Shown here piece by piece: positions 57,335-64,000 of a DNA stretch of 64,000 nt. The DNA is from Pseudomonadota bacterium. Lineage in GTDB: Bacteria; Myxococcota_A; Polyangia; Polyangiales; Polyangiaceae. Each line of letters begins with the position of its first letter. The first letter of the stretch is position 1. Location of the stretch: NCBI GenBank assembly GCA_023398955.1, contig JAEWRL010000092.1, positions 47,221-111,220 on the forward strand, written 5' to 3'. The position numbers and the translations under genes were made by a program. The notes beneath the pieces were generated by a model. That model saw nothing but the letters and a program-made list of their open reading frames with translations, was not told the DNA's origin and made no database searches.

Positions 57335-60136
57335 CTACGGCGTCTCCCCACCCACGAGGAGGTCATCGCGGAACACCGCGATGCGCGGCCATGGGTTGGC
57401 TGGGTCCTCCAACGTCTCGTGGGGACCCCAGGAGAAATCGTTGCTCTCGAGAAGGAGCCCGCCGAAGCTATCTAGGTAGAACGTGCACTCGTCGGTGGCG
57501 GCGTCGGCGGGGAGAGCAGTGGGCGCCTGGGAGAGGCGAATGTCGACGAAGCAGTCCCAGTCGTCGTTGCAGGAGAGGCTCGCATCGCTCCACGAGCAGC
57601 TCCCTGTGGGGTTCTGATACATGTTGGAGCCGACCCATTCCGCCTCGTTCGTGAAGAAGTACCGGAGCACGTAGTCGCGCGGGTCGATCACACCGTCCGT
57701 GTTGCTCCGCAGCCTCATGTGAACGTAGATGCGGCCGTCGCCGGACATTGCTTCACCGCCGCCATGGTAGTCGACGAAGACCTCTGGTTCGCATACCTCG
57801 TTCGTGCAGCGGCCGCTGGCGCAGTCCTCTGCCGAGCCACAGGCCCGCCCGCCCACGCAGGTGTCGCACGAGCCGCCGCAGTCCGACTCATACCCATTCC
57901 CAGCCAGAGAGCTCTCCCCGCGATTGGCGATCCCGTCGGTGCAGGTGGCTTCGGCGCAAAACCCCCCGGTACACACGAGGCTCGCACAGTCGGTGGGTGC
58001 GCCGCACGGTTCGTTCGTGCCACAGGGTTCGCAACCACCCCCGCAGTCCAGGGACGTCTCAGTGCCGTTCTTGACACCGTCGGCGCAGCTCGCCTCTTGA
58101 CAGGTCATGTTGATGCAGACCTGGCTGACGCAGTCCTCGGGTTCGAGGCACCCACCATCGGTATCGCAGGGCTTTCCCTCGGCAACGCAGTCACCACCGC
58201 AATCGACGTCGGTTTCATTGGGGCCTTGGTCGCCATCCGAACACTCTGGCGTGACGCACACGTTGTCAGCGCACTCCAGCCCGGTCTCGCAGTCTTCCGG
58301 ACCGCCACAGGGCTGCCCCGCCGGGCACAGTGGGCAACCCGATGAATGGCCGCAGTCTATGCCCACCTCGAGACCGTTGAGCGTCTCGTCTTCGCAGGAG
58401 GGCGGCTGGCACGCGAGGTCGCAGACTCCGCTCAGACAGTGCGTATCCTCCGTGCACTCGCGCCCGTCCTCGCAGAGCTCGCAGGGGCCAGCGCAGTCCG
58501 TGCTGCCTTCTCCCTGGTTCAGCACGCCGTCACTGCACGTGGCGGCTTCGCACGCCTCGTCGACGCAGTTGAGGCTCGTGCAGTCCCCGTCCGCGATACA
58601 GCGGGCGCCGTCTGGGCATGCTGGACAGCTTCCCCCGCCGCAGTCCACGTCGGTCTCGCTGCCGTTGCTCGCCTGGTCGCTGCAGGTGGACGGCTGGCAG
58701 ACGAGGGGAGCTCCACTGCACACCCCGCTCGCGCAGTCGATCCCTGAGCCGCAGGGCTCGCCTTCAGCGCAGTAGCCACAGGTCGAGGTGCCTCCACAAT
58801 CGGCGCTCCCTTCTCCCTGGTTGCGAATGCCGTCACTGCAGGTCGCTGCAAGACATACAGCGTCCAGACAGTTGTCGCTTTCGCAGTCGCGCGCGAGCCC
58901 GCATGCGAAGCCAGCAGCGCACGACGGACAGGTCAGGCCGCCGCAGTCCACATCCGTCTCGGTGCCGTTGAGCAGCCCATCGGTGCAGAGGGTGTATTCG
59001 CAGATGCGAGTCTCGGGCTCGCAGAAGAGCAAGGGCGCGGCGCAATCCCGGTTCTGGAGGCACCCCCGTCCGACGGCGCACGGGCGACAGTCGGGGCCGC
59101 CGCAGTCCACGTCGGTCTCCTTCTCGTTCTGAACCCCGTCGTCGCAAGTCGCCTGTCGACAGACGTCACCGAGACAGACGCGCGAGGTGCAATCCTCGGG
59201 TTCGAGGCATGTCTCCCCCGCCTCACAGGTTGCGCACTGGCCGCCTCCACAATCCGGGGCCGTCTCCTTCCCGTTCTCTACACCGTCCTCGCAAGTTGGC
59301 TCCAGGCACACGTCGCCATCGCATCGGTGGCTATCGCAGTCCGAATCCTCGTGACATGTCGCTCCAGGCACGCACCCTTCGCACTGGGAGCCGCCGCAAT
59401 CCACATCCGACTCGCTCCCGTTGAGCGTCCCGTCCGCGCACGACTCTGTCCGGCACTCCCCTTCTGTGCAGACGCCGCTCGCACAGTCGAACGGTGATCC
59501 GCAAGCCATGCCGTCGGCGCAGGGGTCGCAGCGCCCGCCGCAGTCCACGTCGCTCTCATCGTCGCTGCGTCTCCCGTCACTGCACGAGTCGGCTACGCAC
59601 TCGCCGTTGTCGCAGACGCCCGACGTGCAGTCGCCGTCCCCTTGGCAATTCTTGCCGAGACCGCACTTCGAACACTCGCCTCCCCCACAATCCACGTCGG
59701 TTTCCCGACCGTTGCGCGCCGAGTCGGAGCAGCTCGTCTCGGTGCAAGCATTCTGGCTGCAGGTGGCGCTGAGGCAGTCACGACCCTGATCGCACCGGCG
59801 TCCGGCAGAGCACGGGAGGCACTCTGTTCCTCCGCAATCGACGTCGCTCTCGCCCGCATCCCGCGTGTTGTTCGTACAATGCTCGAGTTGGCAGAGCCCT
59901 TCCGTGCAGGAATCGTTCGAGCAATCCGAGTCCTTGGCGCAGCGACCGCCAACGCTGCACGGGCTGCATTCGCCCCCGCAATCCACGTCAGTCTCGTAGC
60001 CGTTCTGTCTGGCGTCATCGCATGCTGCTGGCGAAGCGCCTTCGAAAACGTCGCTACCATCGTTGCAGCCGCTCAGTAAGAGAAGAAGTGGTAGGCCGGC
60101 CCCGCTCACCCAGCCATAGCGCAAGTATCGCAACAT
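57335..60136 (-). CDS. Cys-rich repeat lipoprotein with C-terminal CBM3-like module
   Basis: A protein of 933 residues. Lipobox LLSGC (Cys24). Residues about 38-784 consist of 15 tandem repeats of about 48 residues of the pattern C-x-D-x4-N-G-x-E-(T/S)-D-V-D-C-G-G-x-C-x2-C-x4-C-x5-D-C-x4-C-x4-C, each likely held by several disulfides and together forming a stiff stalk. Residues 785-933 fit a family 3 carbohydrate-binding module: GRIYVHMRLRSNTD, PRDYVLRYFFTNEAEW, SNDFSWGP and a closing RIAVFRDDLLVGGETP that matches the typical CBM3 end (ND-Y/F-S, then LV-G-EP). It would display a cellulose-binding domain far from the membrane. Its neighbour upstream is CotH. Confidence 0.85.
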   Translation of the reverse strand: MLRYLRYGWVSGAGLPLLLLLSGCNDGSDVFEGASPAACDDARQNGYETDVDCGGECSPCSVGGRCAKDSDCSNDSCTEGLCQLEHCTNNTRDAGESDVDCGGTECLPCSAGRRCDQGRDCLSATCSQNACTETSCSDSARNGRETDVDCGGGECSKCGLGKNCQGDGDCTSGVCDNGECVADSCSDGRRSDDESDVDCGGRCDPCADGMACGSPFDCASGVCTEGECRTESCADGTLNGSESDVDCGGSQCEGCVPGATCHEDSDCDSHRCDGDVCLEPTCEDGVENGKETAPDCGGGQCATCEAGETCLEPEDCTSRVCLGDVCRQATCDDGVQNEKETDVDCGGPDCRPCAVGRGCLQNRDCAAPLLFCEPETRICEYTLCTDGLLNGTETDVDCGGLTCPSCAAGFACGLARDCESDNCLDAVCLAATCSDGIRNQGEGSADCGGTSTCGYCAEGEPCGSGIDCASGVCSGAPLVCQPSTCSDQASNGSETDVDCGGGSCPACPDGARCIADGDCTSLNCVDEACEAATCSDGVLNQGEGSTDCAGPCELCEDGRECTEDTHCLSGVCDLACQPPSCEDETLNGLEVGIDCGHSSGCPLCPAGQPCGGPEDCETGLECADNVCVTPECSDGDQGPNETDVDCGGDCVAEGKPCDTDGGCLEPEDCVSQVCINMTCQEASCADGVKNGTETSLDCGGGCEPCGTNEPCGAPTDCASLVCTGGFCAEATCTDGIANRGESSLAGNGYESDCGGSCDTCVGGRACGSAEDCASGRCTNEVCEPEVFVDYHGGGEAMSGDGRIYVHMRLRSNTDGVIDPRDYVLRYFFTNEAEWVGSNMYQNPTGSCSWSDASLSCNDDWDCFVDIRLSQAPTALPADAATDECTFYLDSFGGLLLESNDFSWGPHETLEDPANPWPRIAVFRDDLLVGGETP

Positions 60137-60220
60137 ACTGACTAGATGGTAGCCGAGCGCTGCGAACCCGCATTGCGGAAGTGGAGCCGAACGCCGCGCA
60201 ATCAGGAAACCCGGATCGAT

Positions 60221-60238
60221 ATTGCTCCGGAGAGCAAT
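60221..60238. terminator. Perfect 7-base hairpin between CotH and CBM3 genes
   Basis: ATTGCTC-CGGA-GAGCAAT, about 105 bases downstream of the CotH stop and 85 bases upstream of the CBM3 gene start (both minus strand). It may end the CotH transcript or act as an operator for the CBM3 gene; no U-run. Confidence 0.45.
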
Positions 60239-60343
60239 AAAGGAGCTGGCCCCTCACGCAGGCGTTGAGCACGGCAGAGGCTACGGCGGAGCATCCCAGG
60301 TGCGACACCCCGCGCGTGCCTGCCGAAGCTCACCCATCCCGCG

Positions 60344-62191
60344 CTAGGGATTGAGGCACTCGAGCTGGACGACCGTTCCGTGGAGATGTCCAACGACTGG
60401 TGCGCCGGGTTCGGTGGATGCCTCCTCGAAGGTGACCTCGCCGTCTCCCACGTAGGTGAGCATCCGGAACTCTGCGCCATTCACGACGCTGATCGAGCCC
60501 CACGATTCGAGCCCGTGGAGCGGCCAGACCCCGGGCTTCATGGTGTTCGGCGCGAGCGTCAGAAAGAAGAAGAGCAATCGCTGATCAGGCAGGGTCGCGG
60601 TCATCTGCAACACCGGACCGGCTCCCGTGAACATGTCCCAGCCTGCCGACCCCGACCATCCGAGCTCCAGGTCTTGACCATCTAGAGACATCTCCACAGT
60701 GAACTCTCCGACGGGGGGGCTCATCAAATCCCCCCATTCGGTCGCGAACTCCACATCGACGTCACTCGTCATCCACTCACACTCCGACTCGCCGCTGGGC
60801 GTTGGGTTGACCCAGTCCGAAGCAGGTTCGGCGAGCGCCGCGAGCATGTTTTCTGCCCGCGTCTCGATGAACGCCCGCTGAGCGTCTAGGTCTGCTTGTG
60901 GCGTCTCGGGCGCCAGCTCGGCGATCTGATCGACCTGGGCGAGCAGAGCCTCTTCGTCCCACACGTCCTCGACAAGCTCGGCGAGGCGCTCACGGTAGCG
61001 CTCACGCTCCTCGGGCAGCCCGTAGAGGCGACTCGCGATTTTGCCGGCGGCAAAAACGGTGATGTCACTCTGTCCACCGAACGGCACGAGGCCGTCGAAC
61101 GAACTGTCCATCCCCCAAGGGATGAAGTACAGGAGATCCGACGTCGGGTCGTGGTACACGTAGAAGTTGTTGGCGTTCCCGGAATAGCTGTCCCAATGCC
61201 CGACGAGCGCTTCCATCGCCCAGTAGGTGCGGAAACTGTCGAGATCGACCAACTCGCCGAGGGCTGCGACGACCTCGTCATCGGGCCGCTCCAGAGCTTC
61301 CACGATGCGCTCGAGGTCCTTGCGATCGGCATCCTCTTCGTTGGTCTTTACCTCGAAGTGCCCAACGGTCTCGCGATCGAAGTCCGCAGCCTGCCCCTCA
61401 TATAGGTTGCCGTCGGGGTCCTCGAAGTGGCGGCGCAGCATGGCCTTCCCCACGGGTTCCAGGTTCGTGTACGTCCCCAGATCCTCCCCGTTCACGAAGA
61501 CGCGTGCGAGATTGCAGCGCGGTGCTGGCAGTCCCGCCTGCGCGAAGAGCCGATACGACAAGCATTGGCGGGTATTCGAGGGATCCTGCCTATTGTTGTT
61601 CAGCGTCAGCTTCTTGACTCCCGAATGCGATTGCCCCTCCACGTTCCGGTTGAGGTCGAGCTTCACTGATGGACGGTACAAGGAGATGGAACCGAGGAAT
61701 CCCTTCTTGCGCACACCTACGTCTTCGTAAGTGTCGCCGTCGATTGTGACATCGGCATCGAAGTACGTGTAATCGTAGAAATATCCGCGCTCAATCATCG
61801 CCCGGACGAGGCTCCGTCCCTCGCTCCGCAACGCATCCCAGTCTTCTGAAGGGATGTCGATCTCCACTTGAACCACGTGATCTGCCGCAAAGAGCGCCTC
61901 CGTCGGATCTCCTCCGTTCGACTCAACGGCGCCCGCATCTCCGCCAGAGCCTGCGCCTACATCAGAGCCCGCATCTCCGCCAGAGCCTGCGCCTACATCA
62001 GAGCCCGCATTTGCGTGGTCCGTGTCGTCACCTTCGGCTCCCCCTCGCCCCGGGGTTCCTGCCTGGCCAACTCCGTCTCCGGAACCCCCTATAATAGTCG
62101 GCTCGTCGCCATCGGAACAGGCCCCAGCTCCAGCAACAACGAGAAAAGCCAATACCGTGGGGAACGCGCGTAAGCGCCCTACTCCAAACAT
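60344..62191 (-). CDS. CotH-family lipoprotein
   Basis: A protein of 615 residues. Lipobox AGAC (Cys25), a tether containing a duplicated 12-residue unit, then a CotH domain: VVQVEIDIPSEDWDALRSEG, VGVRKKGFLGS, KLTLNNNRQDPSNTRQCLSY, YTNLEPVGKAMLRRHF, YWAMEALVGHWDSYSGNANN, YFIPWGMDSSFDG. CotH proteins are atypical kinases of spore coats and are also found with dockerins in cellulosomes. After about residue 460 a beta-rich C-terminal part (100+ residues, ending VVQLECLNP) is of unknown type. It lies upstream of the CBM3 lipoprotein on the same strand. Confidence 0.88.
   Translation of the reverse strand: MFGVGRLRAFPTVLAFLVVAGAGACSDGDEPTIIGGSGDGVGQAGTPGRGGAEGDDTDHANAGSDVGAGSGGDAGSDVGAGSGGDAGAVESNGGDPTEALFAADHVVQVEIDIPSEDWDALRSEGRSLVRAMIERGYFYDYTYFDADVTIDGDTYEDVGVRKKGFLGSISLYRPSVKLDLNRNVEGQSHSGVKKLTLNNNRQDPSNTRQCLSYRLFAQAGLPAPRCNLARVFVNGEDLGTYTNLEPVGKAMLRRHFEDPDGNLYEGQAADFDRETVGHFEVKTNEEDADRKDLERIVEALERPDDEVVAALGELVDLDSFRTYWAMEALVGHWDSYSGNANNFYVYHDPTSDLLYFIPWGMDSSFDGLVPFGGQSDITVFAAGKIASRLYGLPEERERYRERLAELVEDVWDEEALLAQVDQIAELAPETPQADLDAQRAFIETRAENMLAALAEPASDWVNPTPSGESECEWMTSDVDVEFATEWGDLMSPPVGEFTVEMSLDGQDLELGWSGSAGWDMFTGAGPVLQMTATLPDQRLLFFFLTLAPNTMKPGVWPLHGLESWGSISVVNGAEFRMLTYVGDGEVTFEEASTEPGAPVVGHLHGTVVQLECLNP
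61931..62002. repeat. 36-bp tandem duplication
   Basis: Two identical 36-base units (61931-61966, 61967-62002), with 8 bases of a third, encode the GSDVGAGSGGDA-type tether of the CotH protein. In-frame, so it changes only linker length. Confidence 0.9.
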
Positions 62192-62505
62192 GCCCTTGCT
62201 CCGATCTGCCCGGCGCCAACGAACTCCCGAGCTCCAATGTACGTATCACCGACACATGTCGCAGGACAAGACCGAACGTGCAGATGCGAGGAAGGCGGAC
62301 AGCGAGGGGCTGCGACCGCAGTTCTGCGTGGACGGCACCGAGCGCCCTCCGGGCGGCCAAGGTCCAGCGGTCGGCTGGGCCGACCCCGCGTCAGCCGTAC
62401 CTCACCACAGTGCCTCCCCCGCTCCTTCGTTCTCGTGCGGAGGGTACGTACGCGAGCACCAGTCTGCCGTTGGACAGCGAAGGCGACCCATTTCAGCGTG
62501 AAATC

Positions 62506-62766
62506 TCAGCACTCTTGGACCGACTCGCTGCGCCAATTAGGAGAGGTTTCTGCCCGCCAGCCATGAAACGCGACACCGCGGCCATGATACGCCATGTACT
62601 GCGACTCCAAGCGCCTCAGGTGCTCCCTCCCCAGCGGGATGATTCGGTCCAGGCGCCCCACCGAGAACAAATCCGTTGCCGCTGGCGCCCCCCAACGCGT
62701 TGCCAGAAACCTCTTCCAGCTCGTCTTTTGCGTGTGTTGTCCTAGCACCACGCTGCCGGTGCTCAC
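62506..62766 (-). pseudogene. Transposase (rve-type integrase) C-terminal remnant
   Basis: The frame codes for GRLDRIIPLGREHLRRL (core about 62557-62652), matching the C-terminal part of rve/DDE transposases (L-x-x-I-x-x-x-G-E-x-H-L-R-R-x-x-x-E-Y-x-x-H-Y-H), after which similarity fades (AYHGRGVAFHGW). The catalytic DDE residues and the N-terminus are gone; no terminal inverted repeats are seen. Confidence 0.5.
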
Positions 62767-63622
62767 GCTGACGGTTGGAGCTCAGCCTCCCAAGGTGGGG
62801 AATCCCGCAAGGCGCGGACGCGTCGGTGCTGGGTGCCGTCAGGGCCCGGCCTCCCCCACGCCGTTGATTGTCCAGGTGCGGAAGACAACGGTGGTGCCAC
62901 CAAAGAGGACGGCCGCGTGCCCTCCACGTAGTAGTCGCGGAAGCGCTGGCTCCCCGCCCTTGACGTAGTGAGCGTCCTCATTCCCAAGAAGCGGGTGTTT
63001 CGAAGCTGTCAACCTCGCGCTGAAGCAGAAACCTTTGAAGCGACTCTTCGAACGTAGGAAGGTCCCGTCCTCTTGTATTCTCGGCGGGCGTCGGTGCTGG
63101 CACGCATCCGCTGCGTTGGCGGGCTGAAGCGAACCCTACGGGATATGGTGGGGCTGCCCCCGTGTTGTGTCGTCGGGGTACCGCCGCCGGTGCTCGCGCT
63201 CAGCCGCGAAGCACTCGGAAGCGGGTGAGCACGGCCGTGGGGCGTCGCTGCGCTGAGCCGGCGCGGGTTGAGGGGAGTGCCCTGCCTCGTTGCGACGGAT
63301 ATGGGCCGCGTGTTCCGTCCTCCTTGCCTCATGCCAAAGTGGACCGTCCGACGGACTCGGAGCACCATCCGGTACTCAGTGAAGATCGTCCGAGGACCGC
63401 GAAACCAAAGCCATCGCCAATACGTAAGGATCCGTGACTCCAGAGCATCACGAACCAGTCTGGTTGGACAGGGGAAGTCGAAGAGATTCAGCATGGCCGT
63501 CAGCTGCACGGAGCCAGCCCGCTTTGGAAGCCACCCCTCTCCGGCAGTCGAGAAGGGCGTCGGGCGTGGGTCATGACATCATCTGAACACATACCCGAAG
63601 CCCCCGCAGAGCCCATCGAAGC

Positions 63623-63718
63623 GTCCGTTACACGGACCAAGCCGTCCGTTACACGGACCAAGCCGTCCGTTACATGGACCAAGCCGTCCGTTACACGGAC
63701 CAAGTCATCCGTTACACG
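63623..63718. repeat. 21-bp tandem array A (4.6 units)
   Basis: GTCCGTTACACGGACCAAGCC repeats at 63623, 63644, 63665 (one change), 63686 (one change) and a partial at 63707. Each unit holds an inner inverted repeat GTCCG-TTACA-CGGAC. Confidence 0.92.
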
Positions 63719-63781
63719 CGGACGGCTTGGTGGAGTGTGCGGACGGCTTGGTGGAGCGTGCGGACGGCTTGGTGGAGCGTG
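63719..63781. repeat. 21-bp tandem array B (3 units), inverted relative to A
   Basis: CGGACGGCTTGGTGGAGCGTG repeats at 63719 (one change), 63740 and 63761, directly after array A. Its first 13 bases, CGGACGGCTTGGT, are the reverse complement of the ACCAAGCCGTCCG that spans each unit junction in array A, so the two arrays can pair with each other. Confidence 0.92.
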
Positions 63782-64000
63782 CGGTCGCCAATTGCCGCGC
63801 CCGGGACGCGCAGGCAGATGCTGCGGGTGTGGTGAGCGATTCGTCGCTGCAAGTAACACGATCAGCCCGGAAGAGGCCAGCGGCGAATCGCGCGGAACGA
63901 AGCCCGGAGCGGCGAGCGCAGCCCCATACGTTATTCTGTGGGGAAAACGATCAGCGGTCCTTGGCTGCTCTCAGGTGGGCAGAGCGCCTTGGGCATCGAC

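Larger units (their letters stand above)
62192..64000. other. 1.8-kb gene-poor end region
   Basis: Apart from the transposase remnant and the two 21-bp arrays listed separately, I find no convincing gene. The open frames at 62278-62745 (plus) and 63009-63509 (minus) are Arg/Pro/Ser-rich without motifs. The region looks like decayed mobile-element or non-coding sequence. Confidence 0.45.

Noticed and set aside
57335..60136. Plus-strand frames at 57719-58775 and 59642-60079 as genes
   Set aside because: They mirror the Cys-rich repeat gene, which has a lipobox and regular Cys spacing.
63009..63509. 166-residue minus-strand frame near the window end
   Set aside because: Arg/Ser/Thr-rich, no recognisable domain, in a decayed region.

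Overview
The window looks like chromosome of a cellulolytic, predatory-type myxobacterium (Polyangiales, Sorangium/Polyangium-like). The evidence is the high GC, the many secreted lipoproteins whose lipobox Cys is followed by a 100-200-residue Gly/Ser/Ala/Thr tether, ECF-sigma/FecR signalling, eukaryote-like Ser/Thr kinases, trypsin-like proteases and a large hybrid histidine kinase. This taxonomic placement is inference; no rRNA or tRNA gene is visible.

Layout. 1-3.3 kb: the end of an unknown gene, a CtaG/DUF2243 membrane pair, an orphan sensory-rhodopsin transducer (ASRT) and a zinc alcohol dehydrogenase. 3.4-6.1 kb: a UdgX-type uracil-DNA glycosylase, a lipoprotein that reads as a circularly permuted GH45 endoglucanase, and a DUF4826-like protein. 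6.3-11.5 kb: a thioester alpha-2-macroglobulin lipoprotein. 11.9-24.2 kb: an exported carbohydrate-active block with a feruloyl/PHB-depolymerase-type esterase, a four-gene sigma/FecR/outer-membrane-like/inactive-esterase operon, two further alpha/beta-hydrolase lipoproteins, a GH10 xylanase lipoprotein and a tandem DUF3237 lipoprotein. 24.8-31.6 kb: an exported EEP-family nuclease/phosphatase behind a TetO-like palindrome, a three-fold repeat lectin-like lipoprotein, a trypsin-like protease, and a rearrangement scar where two divergent genes have both lost their 5' ends. 31.7-45.4 kb: periplasmic rhodanese, methyltransferase, a second GH10 lipoprotein, a second trypsin-like protease, HrpA helicase, an arylsulfotransferase-like lipoprotein and a Ser/Thr kinase with a SUMF-like tail.

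45.5-56.7 kb is a sensory locus. A TonB-dependent receptor, with a membrane Ser/Thr kinase downstream of it, is divergent from a five-gene operon. That operon encodes four different periplasmic-binding-type proteins around a hybrid histidine kinase, with no permease or ATPase. 57.3-62.2 kb holds a lipoprotein carrying 15 Cys-rich repeats capped by a CBM3-like cellulose-binding module, preceded by a CotH-family lipoprotein. The last 1.8 kb is a decayed intergenic zone with a transposase remnant and two 21-bp tandem arrays in opposite orientation.

Taken together, the lipoproteins suggest a surface-tethered plant-cell-wall degradation set (GH45-like, two GH10, several esterases, a CBM3 stalk, CotH) with two candidate regulatory inputs: the ECF/FecR operon and the PBP/TonB/hybrid-kinase locus. 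The functional links between these groups are inferred from neighbourhood and fold, not shown.
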